A stretch of DNA of 64,000 nucleotides from JBBRHQ01 sp963738305 (GCA_963738305.1 CAVTVU010000001.1:1364001-1428000), one strand, 5' to 3'; shown: positions 1 to 13,697, counted from the first letter of the stretch. Notes: generated from the sequence alone by a model not told the origin. A program made the numbers and translations.

Positions 1-540
1 GTGGTTGCCGCAGCCATGGTTGGCGTCGCCCTCGTACCCGACCCAGCGGAAGGGTGCGCGCGGGCGGTTCTGGCGCGGCTCGGCCCAATGGGCGAGGCGG
101 GTCACCCCCTTCCAGTACTTGTCGCACTTGGCGCTCCAGTGACGCGGGCCGATGTCCACCGCCATGCCGTTCTTGTGGTCGGAGTCGGCGACGTGGCAGC
201 GCGGGCAGCCGATGATCCTGCGTGGGTTCTGGGGCAGCGGCCCGGCGTAGCCCTCGTTGATCGTGATCGCGAAGTGGGCGCTCAGGTACCTCAGGTCCCC
301 GATCAGCCTGCGATCGACCATCGCCCCGGCCGTGTGCGGGATCGAGTCGGGGATCGGGACGATCTTGCCGGGAGCCCGGACGATCCGGCTTCCGGTCGGC
401 CCGCCGCTGGCGCCGGCGGCGAGGACGAGTGAAGCGAGGAGGGCCGCGCACAGCACAGCCGCCACCTTCCGGGGACCGCGGCCGCGCGCCATCTGCCCGG
501 ACCGCGGGTAGGTCGAGATGCGGTTGTCCCTGCTTGCCAT
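1..540 (-). CDS. Secreted hedgehog/DD-peptidase-fold (M15-like) protein, C-terminus outside window
   Basis: Reading down from 540 gives 180 open codons that run off the window edge. A basic stretch (RGPRK) followed by an Ala/Leu/Val-rich run ending in AGASGG at about residues 20-47 looks like a signal peptide, so export is likely. A second Met at codon 17 (position 492) would give a tighter signal peptide and may be the real start. The mature part has DHKNGMAVDIG and, at the edge, DANHGCGNH, the spaced His/Asp/His pattern of zinc-dependent M15/hedgehog-fold peptidases. That suggests cell-wall or murein cleavage, which is inference. The gene is divergent from the decarboxylase at 618. The rest of the active site lies outside the window. 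Confidence 0.6.
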   Translation of the reverse strand, partial: MASRDNRISTYPRSGQMARGRGPRKVAAVLCAALLASLVLAAGASGGPTGSRIVRAPGKIVPIPDSIPHTAGAMVDRRLIGDLRYLSAHFAITINEGYAGPLPQNPRRIIGCPRCHVADSDHKNGMAVDIGPRHWSAKCDKYWKGVTRLAHWAEPRQNRPRAPFRWVGYEGDANHGCGNH

Positions 541-617
541 CCCGCAACTGATCGGGTCCGCAGCGCGAGGACTTGAGGCCACCACGCCATCTTGCCTGCT
601 GTCGTAGGGTGAGCGCA

Positions 618-2216
618 ATGCCGATCGTGCGCGAAGCAGCCTTCGACCTCTTCCGCGAGCACGGCATGACGACGATGTTCGGGAACCCGGGCTCGACCGA
701 GCTGCCGATGCTGGCCGATTTCCCCGAGGACTTCCGCTACGTGCTCGGCCTCCAGGAGGCCGTGGCGGTCGGCATGGCCGACGGCTACGCGCAGGCTTCG
801 GGGCGCCCCGCGCACGTCAACCTGCACACGGCGCCGGGCGTCGGCAACGCGATGGGGGCGATCTTCAACGCCCAGGCGAACAAATCGCCGCTGCTGATCA
901 CGGCCGGGCAGCAGGTCCGCGCCCAGGTGACGATGCAGGCGAATCTGACCAACCGGGATGCGACGCGGATGCCGCATCCTCTCGTCAAGTGGTCCTTCGA
1001 GCCGCCACGGGCACAGGACGTGCCGGTGGCCCTTGCCCACGGCATCCACCTGGCCGGGCTCTCGCCCCGCGGTCCCGTCTTCGTCTCGCTGCCGATGGAC
1101 GACTGGGGAGAGGAGGCCGACCCGGCGGAGGTCGCCCACGCCGTGGCGCGCTCGGTCAGCGGGCGCGCCGTCGCCGACCCGGGGGAGGTCGAGGCGCTGG
1201 CCCGCCGCCTCGATGAGGCCTCGAACCCGGTAATGGTCGCGGGCCCGGAGATCGACGCCAGCGGCGGCTGGGAGGCAGCGGTCTCACTGGCCGAGCGCCA
1301 GCGGCTGCCGGTCTGGGCATCGCCGGCCCCCGGCGGCGGGCGGCTCGGCTTTCCGGAGGGCCACCCGAGCTTCCGCGGCGTGCTGCCGCCGGCGATCGGG
1401 CCGGTCGGAGAGACCCTCGAGGGCCACGACCTCGTCCTCGTCGCCGGCAGCTCGGTCTTCCCCTACTACCCCTACATCCCCGGGCCGCTGCTGCCCGAGG
1501 GCGCGGCGCTGGTCGCGATCACCTCCGACCCCGACGAAGCGGCGAGGGCGCCGATGGGAGACGCGATCGTCGCCGACGTCGGACTCACGCTGGCCGCGTT
1601 GGCGGAGGCGGTTCCGGAGTCCGGCCGCGAGGCACCCGAGCCATTGCCGCCGCCCGAGCCGGTCGACGAGACTGATCCTCTCAGCCCCTCCGCGGTGCAC
1701 GCCGCGCTCGCCGAGGCCTTCCCCGAGGACGGCATCGTGGTGCTCGAGTCGCCCTCCTCGACCCTGGCGCTCCGCAACCGGCTGCGGCTCTCGACGCCCG
1801 GGAGCTACTACTTCGGGGCCGGCGGCGGCCTCGGCTTCGGCCTCGCCGCCTCGCTCGGCGTGCAACTGGCCGAGCCCGAGCGGCAGGTCGTCTGCGTCCT
1901 CGGAGAGGGGTCCGCCCAGTACGCGATCACCGGCCTCTGGACCGCGGCCGCCTACGGAATCCCGGTCACGTTCCTGGTGCTTCGCAACGAGGAGTACGCG
2001 ATCCTCAAGTGGTTCGCTTCGATCGAGGCGGTCGAAGGGGCGCCGGGCCTTGACCTGCCGGAGCTCGACTGCGCCGCCCTTGCCGACGCCTACGGGGTCT
2101 CCTCCCGCCGTGCCGCGGGTCGCGAGGAGCTTCGCGAGGCCCTGGCCTCGGCGATCGCCTCCGATCGGCCGGAGCTGGTCGAGGTCCCGGTCACGCCGGG
2201 GATGGCTCTGGCCTAG
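618..2216 (+). CDS. mdlC: Thiamine-diphosphate enzyme, benzoylformate decarboxylase-like
   Basis: A 532-residue ThDP enzyme. It resembles benzoylformate decarboxylase along its length: GNPGSTELPML with the active-site Ser, LQEAVAVG with the ThDP-activating Glu, NLHTAPG with the first catalytic His, LVKWSFEP, and the diphosphate/metal motif GEGSAQYAITGLW near residue 435. The second catalytic His of the Pseudomonas enzyme lies in a segment that here reads FPYYPYIPG, so that position is Tyr and substrate or chemistry may differ. Known family role: decarboxylation of 2-oxo acids to aldehydes in the cytoplasm. The ATG at 618 follows a purine-rich AGGGTGAG. The stop overlaps the GTG of the next gene (TAGTG), so translation is probably coupled to the oxidase downstream. 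Confidence 0.8.
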   Translation: MPIVREAAFDLFREHGMTTMFGNPGSTELPMLADFPEDFRYVLGLQEAVAVGMADGYAQASGRPAHVNLHTAPGVGNAMGAIFNAQANKSPLLITAGQQVRAQVTMQANLTNRDATRMPHPLVKWSFEPPRAQDVPVALAHGIHLAGLSPRGPVFVSLPMDDWGEEADPAEVAHAVARSVSGRAVADPGEVEALARRLDEASNPVMVAGPEIDASGGWEAAVSLAERQRLPVWASPAPGGGRLGFPEGHPSFRGVLPPAIGPVGETLEGHDLVLVAGSSVFPYYPYIPGPLLPEGAALVAITSDPDEAARAPMGDAIVADVGLTLAALAEAVPESGREAPEPLPPPEPVDETDPLSPSAVHAALAEAFPEDGIVVLESPSSTLALRNRLRLSTPGSYYFGAGGGLGFGLAASLGVQLAEPERQVVCVLGEGSAQYAITGLWTAAAYGIPVTFLVLRNEEYAILKWFASIEAVEGAPGLDLPELDCAALADAYGVSSRRAAGREELREALASAIASDRPELVEVPVTPGMALA

Positions 2217-5109
2217 TGTCGCCTTCGGGCGCCACGGCAGACCGCGCTCCGCCGGAGCTGGCGGAGGGCACGCCGCAGCCGCTGCGCGACGACCTTGTTC
2301 AGTTGCTCGGGCCCGACCAGGTGCTCGGCCGCCCGCTCGACCTCGTCCGCTACGCCTCTGACGCGAGCCCCTACCGGCTCTTCCCGAAGGCCGTCGTCCG
2401 CCCCCGCGAGGCCCCCGAGGTCGCCGCCGTCTTCGCCTACGCGCGCCGGGAGGGCATCCCGGTCACCCTGCGCGCGGGGGGGACCAGCCTGAACGGGCAA
2501 GCCCAGGGGGACGGGATCCTGATCGATGTCCGCCGCCACTTCAGCGGGATCGCGGTCGAGGCGGACGGCGCCCTGGCGCGGGTGCGGCCGGGAACCGTGC
2601 TCGCCCACGCCAACCGCGTCCTCGCGCCGTACGGCCGCAAGCTCGGCCCTGACCCTGCTTCGCACGAGGCGGCCACCGTCGGCGGGGTGATCGCCAACAA
2701 CTCAGGCGGGATGCGCTGTGGGGTCGTCCACGACTCCTACTCCACACTGCGCTCGCTGACCTTCGCCATGCCATCGGGGACGGTGATCGATTCGGCCTCC
2801 GAGGGAGCCGAGCACCGCTTCGCCGAAGCCGAGCCCGAGCTGGCCCGGGGCCTCGCCGAGATCCGCGACGAGATCCGAGCCGACTCCGACCTAAGCGAGC
2901 GGATCAGGCGCAAGTTCGCGATCAAGAACACGACCGGGTACCGACTCTGCTCCTTCCTCGACGCATCGACGCCGCTGGAGATCTTCCGCCGGCTGCTGGT
3001 CGGCTCCGAGGGAACCCTCGGGTTCGTTTCCGAGGCGGTGTTCGAGACCGTTCCCCTGCGGCCCCAGACGACCACCGCCTGGGTCCACTTCGACGGGATA
3101 GAGAGCGCAACCGAGCCCGTCCCGGAGCTGGTGGCCGCGGGGGCCAGCGCGGTCGAGCTGATGGTCGCTCCCGCCCTGATGGTCGCCAGCCACTCGATCC
3201 CGGGCACCCCGGAGTACTGGCGCGAGCTGCCGCCGGAATCCGCTGCCCTGCTGGTCGAGTTCCGCTCCGACGACGCCGCCGACCTCGACGGTCTCCTCGC
3301 AGGAGCGAGGGAGATCCTGGGCGGGTACAAGACGATCCGGCCCTTCGAGTTCACGCGGGACCCCGAGACGGTCGAGATGCACTGGCGCGTGCGCGAGGGG
3401 ATGTTCGGCCTGGTCGGCGCCGTCCGCCCTGCCGGTTCGCAGCTGATCACCGAGGACGTCTGCGTGCCCCCGGAGCGGATCGCCGAGTCGGCCCGGGACA
3501 TCCAGGCGCTGCTCGGCAAGCACGGCTTCCTCCCGGGCGTCGCCGGGCACGCCTCCGCGGGGAACCTCCACTTCATGCTCACCCCCTCCTTCTCGGAGGC
3601 CGCCGACCGCGAGCGCTACGAGGCCTTCATCGGAGAGCTGGTCGAGCTGATCGTCGGCAAGTACGACGGCTCGCTGAAGGCCGAGCACGGGACCGGGCGC
3701 AACATGGCTCCCTTCGTCGAGCGTGAGTGGGGTGAGAAGGCGACGGAGATGATGTGGAGGGTGAAGCAGATCGCCGATGCCGACGGCGTCCTCTCCCCGG
3801 GGGTCCTGCTCAACCGCGACCCGGGCGTCCACCTGCGCGACCTCAAGTCGACGCCGGCCGTGGAGGATTCGGTCACCGCGTGCGTCGAGTGCGGGATGTG
3901 CGAGCCGGTCTGCCCCAGCCGGGCGCTGACGACGACGCCGCGGGAGCGGATCGTCCTGCGCCGCGAGATCGCCCGGCAGCCCGCCGGCTCGGCGGTGGCG
4001 CGAGGCGCTGCTCGGGGACTTCGACTACGACGGGCTCGAGACCTGCGCCGCCGACGGCACCTGCGCGATCGCCTGCCCGCTGGGCATCGACACCGGCAAG
4101 CTGGTCAAGGGGCTGCGGGCCGAGGCCCACTCGCCCGCGGCCGAGCGAGCCGCGCTTCGCGCGGCGAAGAACTGGGAGAAGGTCGAGGGGGCCGCCCGCG
4201 GCGGCCTGAGGGTCGGCGAGGCGGTGTCCCGCCTCGCCGGCGACGCGCCGCTGCGGGGCCTGAGCCGGTCGGCGCGGCGGGCGGCGGGGGAAGAGCTGCT
4301 GCCCGAATGGGGGACGGCGATGCCGGCGGCCGCCCCGCCGAAGCTGCCGGCGACGAGCCCGGGAGGGGGCCGCCGCCGTCTACGTCCCCGCCTGCATCAA
4401 CCGCATCTTCGGCAGGCCGCGCTCGGAACAGGGGCCGCGCCCGAGCCTGCCCCAGGCGCTGGTCGAGGTCTCGCGGCGGGCCGGGATGCCGGTCTGGATC
4501 CCGCCCGACGTCGCCGGCAGCTGCTGCGGGGTTCCCTGGAGCTCGAAGGGCTACCGCGACGGCGCCCGGCACAAGGCGAACGAGATGGTCGAGCGGCTCT
4601 GGCGCTGGAGCGACGACGGCCGCCTGCCGATCGTGATCGACGCCAGCTCCTGCACCCACGGGGTCGCCGATCCCGATGAGGGGCATCTGAGCGAGATCAA
4701 CGCCGCCCGCCACGCCAAGCTCGAGCTGCTCGACTCGATCGCCTGGGCGCAGGACCTGCTGCTGGCCGGCCTCGAGGTGCGGCGCAGGGTCGCTTCGGCG
4801 ACCGTCCATCCGACCTGCTCGGTCAGGCACATGGGCCTGACCGGGGCGCTGGAGCGGGTCGCGGAGCAGCTCAGCGAGGAGGTCCACGTGCCGATCCGCG
4901 CCACCTGCTGCGGGTTCGCCGGCGATCGCGGCTTCCTGCACCCCGAGCTGACAGCCGCGGCCACCCGCGAGGAGGCCGAGGAGGTCAGGGCGCGCAGCTT
5001 CGACGCCCACCTCTGCAGCAACCGCACCTGCGAGGTCGGGCTCGAGCGGGCCACCGGCCGCCCGTATGAGTCGCTGGTCTTCCTGCTGGAGGAGCTGAGC
5101 CGGCCCTAG
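2216..5109 (+). CDS. FAD-linked oxidase fused to Fe-S/CCG domain (D-lactate dehydrogenase/GlcD-GlcF type)
   Basis: About 964 residues once two frame breaks are bridged. The N-terminal half is an FAD-binding type-4 (PCMH) domain with RAGGTSLNGQAQGDG near residue 85, followed by the FAD-oxidase C domain with HASAGNLHF and EHGTGRNMAPF. Next come two ferredoxin-like clusters (CVECGMCEPVCP and CAADGTCAIACPLG) and two cysteine-rich CCG modules (GSCCGVPWSSKG, TCCGFAGDRGF). This layout is known for D-lactate/2-hydroxyacid dehydrogenases that pass electrons to the quinone pool. Breaks are an extra C at 4001 (GCGCGAGGCG where GCGGAGGCG is expected) and an extra G in the G-run near 4365. Coupling to the decarboxylase suggests a 2-hydroxyacid/2-oxoacid (mandelate-like) route, which is inference. 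Confidence 0.82.
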
Positions 5110-6012
5110 GCGGACTGCGCGGCGCCGGGTACGTCGGCCGGTGCGGACTCCGCCTGTCGGGACGCGCGGCCGCCATCGCGTCGCCCTCGCGGATGATCGC
5201 CGCGAACTTCTCGTTGCTCGGCCATCTGGCGGTCGAGCAGCGGGTTGAGAACTCCCCGCAGCGAGCTGCATCACCCGCCACCACGAGGGGGCGACGATCC
5301 GAGGCTTGCGCTCCTCGACTCCTTCGACGATCGCCCGGCCGGCGCTCGGCGGGCTGGAGACGGCGGCGTCCGATCGCGGGCAGCAGCGACTTCCTCGAGG
5401 CGCTCGGCGAGCGGGTGCGAGAAGCCCTCCTGGACCATCTTCGTGTCGATGAAGCCGAAGTAGGCGACCGAGGCGCCGGCGCCGTAGGGGGCGAGCTCGG
5501 CCCGCAGCGAGCGGCCCAGCGACTCGACCCCGGCCTTGGCGGTCGCGTAGGAGCTGACCATCAGCCCGTTGACGAAGGCGTAGACGGAGGCGACCAGGAC
5601 GAGGTGCCCGCCGGCGCTCGACCACCTGGGGCATCGCGGCGCGGACCGTGCGGTAGACCCCGAGCAGGTTGACCTCGATCACCCGCTCCCACTCGGCTCG
5701 TGCCGATCGCCAGGGTGCTGCCGATCTCCGGCGCGATGCCGGCGTTGGCGACGGCGACGTCGAGGCCGCCGAGCTCCTCGACGGTGCGCGCCACCGCCGC
5801 CTCGATCTGCTCGCGAGTCGCTGACGTCGGCGCCGATCCCGATCGTCCGGCGACCGATCCGCCGCGCCGCCGCCTCGGCCTCGGCGGCGTCGAGGTCGAC
5901 CAGCGGCGACCGAGGCGCCGCGCACCTGCATCTGGCGGGCGGTCTCGAAGCCGATCCCGCGCGCCGCCCCGGTGACGAGGGCGACCTTGCCGTTGAGGTC
6001 GTAGGCCGGCAT
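5106..6012 (-). CDS. Short-chain dehydrogenase/reductase (frame broken several times)
   Basis: Starts MPAYDLNGKVALVTGAARGIG, the glycine-rich NAD(P) motif TGxxxGIG of classical SDRs. Other frames carry LVDLDAAEAEAAA (second beta strand), GGLDVAVANAGI (NAG motif) and SSYATAKAGVESL (YxxxK catalytic pair). The C-terminal tail IVAPSWWRVMQLAAG is seen in SDRs of about 300 residues. At least six frame changes occur within 0.9 kb, including extra C (gene sense) before GAG near 5695 and 5813. The coding information is continuous, so I treat it as one gene. It starts 40 bp from ileS on the opposite strand, and its stop shares the palindrome CCTAGG with the stop of the oxidase. The substrate cannot be deduced. 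Confidence 0.75.
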
Positions 6013-6052
6013 CGGCGTGACTCTATCGCGCCGTTCGTAGACTCCGCGACCG

Positions 6053-9268
<3,216 letters not shown>

Positions 9269-9270
9269 AC

Positions 9271-9313
9271 GGGCCGGGTGATGCCTGGCCCAGCGGCTCG
9301 GTCATGAATGACC
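9271..9313. terminator. Two small hairpins between convergent ileS and trxA
   Basis: GGGCC (9271-9275) pairs with GGCCC (9287-9291). A perfect palindrome GGTCAT-GA-ATGACC occupies 9300-9313. They fill the short gap between two converging genes, where a bidirectional terminator is expected. There is no U-run, so function is uncertain. Confidence 0.3.
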
Positions 9314-9324
9314 GCCAGGGCGCG

Positions 9325-9651
9325 CTAGGCCAGCGCCGGCTCCAGCTCGGCCTCGAGGCGGCGCTTCGGCATCGCCCCGATCACCTTCTTGGCGATCTGG
9401 CCGTCCTTGAAGAGGATCAGGGTCGGGATCGAGAGGACCTCGTAGGTCGCCGCGGTCTGCTGGTTCTCGTCGACGTTGAGGCTGAGGATCGTCAGGTCGT
9501 CGCGCTCGGCGTCCATCTCCTCGAGGATCGGGTGGACGACGCGGCAGGGACCGCACCAGGGCGCCCAGAAATCGACCAGGACCGGGCCGTCGGCCTCGAG
9601 CACGTCTGCCTGGAAGGTCGCATCGGTCACGTCGGTGAGCTTGCCTGACAC
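9325..9651 (-). CDS. trxA: Thioredoxin
   Basis: An intact 108-residue protein, the usual thioredoxin length. The redox motif WCGPC is at residues 32-36, after LVDFWAP. The cis-proline segment SIPTLILFKDG comes about 40 residues later. It reduces protein disulfides in the cytoplasm using electrons from thioredoxin reductase (known for the family). The ATG at 9651 follows a purine stretch, and the upstream spacer to the glycosyltransferase is AT-rich for this genome and may hold its promoter. The gene converges on ileS. Confidence 0.95.
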   Translation of the reverse strand: MSGKLTDVTDATFQADVLEADGPVLVDFWAPWCGPCRVVHPILEEMDAERDDLTILSLNVDENQQTAATYEVLSIPTLILFKDGQIAKKVIGAMPKRRLEAELEPALA

Positions 9652-9712
9652 AGCTATCGGTCTCCTGTGGTCGCCTTTGGCTGGTTCAATACTTCAGAAA
9701 GTATAGCGAAGC

Positions 9713-10420
9713 CTAGGAGCGCCGGATCCGCATCGCCGGCACCTTCCAGATCGCCTCGGCAACGATACCCCGGCTCATCTTCGAGGCGCCGACACGCCGG
9801 TCGCGGAAGGTGATCGGCACCTCGACGACGCGGAAGCCGGCGCGGATCGCGCGGTAGGTCGTCTCGACCTGGAAGGCGTAGCCGCGCGACTGGATCGAGC
9901 CGAGGTCGATCGCCTCCAGCACCTCGCGGCGAAAGCACTTGAAGCCGCCGGTCAGGTCGCTGCACGCCCGACCCCGAGCACGCCCCTCGCGTAGACGCTG
10001 CCGCCGCGGCTGATCACCCGCGCAGCGCCCCCCACTCGGCGACCCCCCGCCCGGCGCGTAGCGGGAGCCGATCACCAGGTCGGCGTCGCCGAGCCGCGTC
10101 GAGCAGGCGCGGCAGGTCGATCGGGGCGTGGGAGAAGTCGGCGTCCATCTCGACGACCAGCTCGGCGCCTCCGGCCAGCGCACGGCGGAAACCGGCGATG
10201 TAGGCGGGCCGAGGCCCCCCTTGCGCGGCGCGGTGCAGGACCTCGACGTCCTCGTGCTCGCCGCCAGACGGTCGGCGATCTCCCGGTCCCGTCGGGGCTG
10301 GAGTCGTCGACGACCAGCACCCGGCGCGATGCCGGCAGCACCTCGCAGCACCGCGCCGACCATCGCCTCGACGTTGGCGGCCTCGTTATAGGTAGGGAGG
10401 ATCAGCCAGACGGCCGCCAC
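9713..10420 (-). CDS. Polyprenol-phosphate mannose synthase-like GT2 glycosyltransferase
   Basis: Begins VAAVWLILPTYNEAANVEAMV from a GTG at 10420, the LPTYNE opening of Dpm1/Ppm1-type GT2 enzymes. The middle, in shifted frames, carries VLVVDDSSPDGTG and MDADFSHAP (DxD metal site). The end reads LTGGFKCFRREVLEAID and QVETTYRAIRAGFRVVEVPITF, which is diagnostic for dolichol/polyprenol-phosphate mannosyltransferases. Length is about 235 residues with no membrane domain, so it is the soluble catalytic form acting at the inner face of the membrane. The frame is disturbed between about 9960 and 10330. The product (polyprenol-P-mannose) would feed the GT39/GT-C type enzymes further along the window, which is inference. 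Confidence 0.85.
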   Translation of the reverse strand: MAAVWLILPTYNEAANVEAMVGAVLRGAAGIAPGAGRRRLQPRRDREIADRLAASTRTSRSCTAPRKGGLGPPTSPVSAVRWPEAPSWSSRWTPTSPTPRSTCRACSTRLGDADLVIGSRYAPGGGSPSGGRCAGDQPRRQRLREGRARGRACSDLTGGFKCFRREVLEAIDLGSIQSRGYAFQVETTYRAIRAGFRVVEVPITFRDRRVGASKMSRGIVAEAIWKVPAMRIRRS

Positions 10421-10548
10421 GGCCCGAACCCTAGGCCAAGTAGCGCGAAGGATCTCGGGCGGGGTCGGGGGCCAGCCTGCGGAAAGCACAGTGCTTCCCT
10501 CGACGGGCCCCCGGCCCCGCGACTCAGGCGCAAGTAGTTTGGACGGCG

Positions 10549-12306
10549 ATGACCAACGCCGAGATCGCCGCCGCATTCGACGAGCTTGCCGTGCTCTACG
10601 AGCTGGATGGCGCCGTCAGGTACCGGGTGCTCGCCTACTCGAACGCGGCTCGGGCGATTCGCGAGAGTCCCGTCTCGGTCGCCGAGCTGGCGCGGAGCCG
10701 GGAGGGCGACCGGCATCCCGGGTGTCGGCAAGACGCTGGAGCAGAAGATCGTCACGCTGCTGGAGACCGGTGAGATCCCCTCCGCGGCTGCGGCTGCGGG
10801 AGAAGTTCCCGGCGACCCTGATCGAGGTGACCAGGGTGCCCCACCTCGGGGCGAAGACGGCCCGCCGCCTCTACGACGAGCTGGACGTCTGCTCCGCTGG
10901 AGGACCTCAAGGCCGCCGCCGAGGCGCAGAAGATCCGCGAGCTGAAGGGGCTCGGGCCGAAGGTCGAGGAGAACATCCTCGCCTCGCTCGAGCAGTTCGC
11001 CGACCCGGAGTCCCTCGTCGGCCGGCTGCTGCTCTCCAAGGTGCGCCCGATCGCCGAGGAGCTGGCGGAGTCGCTGCGCGCGCACCCGGCGGCGATCGAG
11101 GTCGAGGTGGCGGGATCGGTGCGGCGCTGGGCCGAGACCTGCAAGGACATCGACCTGATCGCCACCGCCGAGGAGCCGGAGCAGCTCTCGCGCCACCTCG
11201 CCGGGCACCCGCTGATCGCCGCCGCCGGCACCCCGGGGCCGAACGGGCTCCGCGCCCAGACCCACAACGGCGTCTCGGTCGACCTGCGGATCGTCGCCCC
11301 GCGAGGCCTTCGGCAACCTGCTGCAGCACTTCACCGGCTCGGCGGCCCACAACGTCGCCCTCCGCGAGGCCGCGGTCGCCAGCGGGCCTCTCGGTCTCCG
11401 AGCACGGGATCACCGAGACCGAGTCCGGCGAGGTCACCCTCTGCGCGCAGCGAGGCCGAGGTCTACGAGCGACTCGGCTACGCCTACATCGAGCCGGAGC
11501 TGCGCGAGGGCCGGGGGGAGCTGAGCGCGGCGCGCGAGGGCTCGCTGCCAGAGCTGGTCGAGGTCGGCCGACATCCGCGGTGAGCTGCACTGCCACACGA
11601 CCCTCTCAGACGGGCGCAACACCCTGGAGGAGATGGCGGAGGCCGGGCGCGCCCGGGGCTACTCCTACATGGCGATCACCGACCACTCGGCCAGCCACGG
11701 GTTCGGCGATCACGTCACCGAGGAGCGCCTCTGGCAGCGGATCGGCGAGATCCGGGAGTGGAACAAGGGCAGGCGCGGCTTCCGCCTCCTGGCCGGCTCC
11801 GAGGTCAACATCGGCACCGACGGCTCCCTCGACTACCCCGACGACCTCCTGGCGGCGCTCGACTGGGTGATCGCCAGCGTCCACACCGCCTTCAGCGACG
11901 ACGAGGCCGAGATGACCGGCGCGGCTGCTCGCGGCGATCGAGAACCCGCTGGTCGACTGCATCGGCCACCTCGACCGGGCGCCTGCTGCTGCGCCGCCCG
12001 CCCTACCCGGTCGACATCGAGGCGATCGCCGAGGCGGCGGCCCGCACCGGGACGATGCTCGAGATCAACGGCAACCCCAACCGCCGCGACCTCTCCGAGC
12101 AGCACGCCCGCCTCGCCGCCGAGGCCGGGGCGATGATCGTCCTCAACACCGACGCCCACGGCGTCGACACGCTCGACAACATCGCCTACGCCGTGGCGAC
12201 GGCGCGCCGGGCCTGGCTCGGCCCCGAGCAGATCGCCAACACGCGCGGCTGGCGCGAGTTCAAGGCGATGCGCAAGCGCGGGCGCGCTCGGTGGCTGAAC
12301 GGCTAG
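10549..12306 (+). CDS. polX: DNA polymerase X family protein with PHP domain
   Basis: About 580 residues, matching bacterial PolX. The N-terminal helix-hairpin-helix region begins MTNAEIAAAFDELAVLYEL and includes GIPGVGKTLEQKI and LKGLGPKVEENIL. The nucleotidyltransferase palm has GSVRRWAETCKDIDLI, with the catalytic Asp pair. The C-terminal PHP domain has GELHCHTTLSDG, MAITDHSASHG and NTDAHGVDTLDN, the His/Asp metal ligands of the 3'-5' exonuclease. Known role: gap-filling in base excision repair. About ten single-base insertions break the frame between 10690 and 11990, for example an extra C at 11302 before GAG. The start ATG follows a clear non-coding gap from the glycosyltransferase. Confidence 0.9.
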
Positions 12307-12848
12307 CCGGCAGCCGGGAGGCGGCGGCGGGTGGCCCGGCCGGGGTCCGGTCCCGGCCGAGGCCGGGGGTCCTGACCAGCACCACCGGGCGGAAGGCCGA
12401 GGTCGGCTCGACGTAGAAGCGGGTGCCGTCGCGCTGCTCGACCCCGAGCACCGCTCCCTCGCGGGTCCGCCAGGCGAGCGCGACCAGCAGCGCGTAGCCG
12501 GCGCCGATCGCGGCGACGCCCGGGAAGAAGAGGCCGAGGCCGCCGGCGATCAGCGCGGTCGCGCCGATCGGCCAGAGCCTGGTCAGCGCGATCCGCGACG
12601 GGGACTCGGAGGGCAGGGAGGTCGCCGTCGCGCGCCGCGGCGAGTGCGTCGCGAACGCCGTCGGCGGCGCGCTGGGGCCGGCCCAGGTAGAGGCCGGCGA
12701 CGACGGCGATTGCCCACCAGACCGCGGCCACGGTGATCGTCCGGGTGTCGTCGGAGCGGCCCGCCGCGATCGCCGTGATCGCCCCGAGCGCGGTCGCCTC
12801 CGCGGCGGCGAGCAGGACGGTGGTGCGCAGCAGGTCGGTGAACGGCAC
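12303..12848 (-). CDS. Small membrane protein of unknown function
   Basis: GTG start at 12848, four bases past the OtsB stop, so probably the second gene of that operon. The N-terminus reads PFTDLLRTTVLLAAAEATALGAITAIAAG and then VWWAIAVVAGLYLG, two membrane helices, with a cytoplasmic linker RDALAAARDGDLPALR. A later frame gives LIAGGLGLFFPGVAAIGAGYALLVALAWRTREG, a second helical pair, then a beta-rich tail VEQRDGTRFYVEPTSAF. The frame shifts near 12590. The stop I give (12303) belongs to the N-terminal frame, and the true end could differ. I do not recognise the family. Confidence 0.55.
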   Translation of the reverse strand: MPFTDLLRTTVLLAAAEATALGAITAIAAGRSDDTRTITVAAVWWAIAVVAGLYLGRPQRAADGVRDALAAARDGDLPALRVPVADRADQALADRRDRADRRRPRPLLPGRRRDRRRLRAAGRARLADPRGSGARGRAARRHPLLRRADLGLPPGGAGQDPRPRPGPDPGRATRRRLPAAG

Positions 12849-12853
12849 CGGCC

Positions 12854-13678
12854 TCAGCCTCCCAGCTCGCCGAGGATCTCGATCCACTCGCCGGGGCCGG
12901 CGAGCGCCAGGTCGGCCTCCTCGCGGATCTCGGCCGGGCCCTCCGCGGAGACGACCCCGATGCAGACCGCCCGCTCGAGGCGGCCCGTCGGCGCGCATCT
13001 CGCGCAGGCGGCGGAAGGCGTCGAGGTCGGTGCGGTCGTCGCCGGCGTAGGCGGCGGCGGCGATCCCCTCGCCCGACTCGATCAGCGCCGAGACCGCCGC
13101 CCCCTTGCCGCCACCGCCACCGCCCGGCCGCAGCTCCAGCACCTTGCGCCCCCAGTGCGGCTCGAGGCCGGCGCCGCTCGGCGCCGGCGGCGATCTCCCG
13201 GGCCCGCGCCTCCGCGGCCCCCTCGTCGTCGGCGCCGCGCCAGTGAAGCGCCTGGATCGGCCCCTTGTCCTCGATCCTCAGCCCGGCCGCCCGCAGCGAC
13301 GCCGGGTCGAGACCGTCGAGGTGCTCGGCCGCCGCCGCTCTCGCGGCCCTCGAGGGAGGGGTCGAGCCGCAGCGGACCGCCGTCCGCCGGAAGCAGCTCG
13401 AGGCCGTGGTTGCCCGGAGTAGGCGATCCCCTCGACGCCGACCAGCTCGCCGGGCGACGGCGGCGCGGCGGCCGGAGACGGCGCCGACCACCCCGAAGCG
13501 GCGCGCCAGCCGGGCCAGCGCCTCCCGCGCCGCGTCCGGGACCGAGGTCTGCTCCGGGCGCTCGACGATCGGCGCCAGCGTGCCGTCGACGTCGGTGAGG
13601 ATCGCGGCGCGGGCCGGGTCGCCGCGCAGCGGGCCCAGCAGCTCGGCGGCGCGCTCGGCTGGCGGAGTCGGTCGGCAT
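12854..13678 (-). CDS. otsB: Trehalose-6-phosphate phosphatase
   Basis: A HAD-superfamily phosphatase of about 272 residues. Motif I is AILTDVDGTLAPIVERP, with the nucleophile DxD near residue 30. GVVGAVSGRRA, YSGNHGLELLP and GPIQALHWR follow, and motif IV is YAGDDRTDLDAFRRL. Together these are diagnostic for OtsB, which dephosphorylates trehalose-6-phosphate to trehalose in the cytoplasm. Frames change near 13600, 13430, 13340, 13180 and 12990. No OtsA synthase is in the window. It is divergent from the TauE pair, with 19 bp between the start codons, so the two units probably share a regulatory region. Confidence 0.88.
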
Positions 13679-13697
13679 CGGCTCTAGTATCGCCGCC

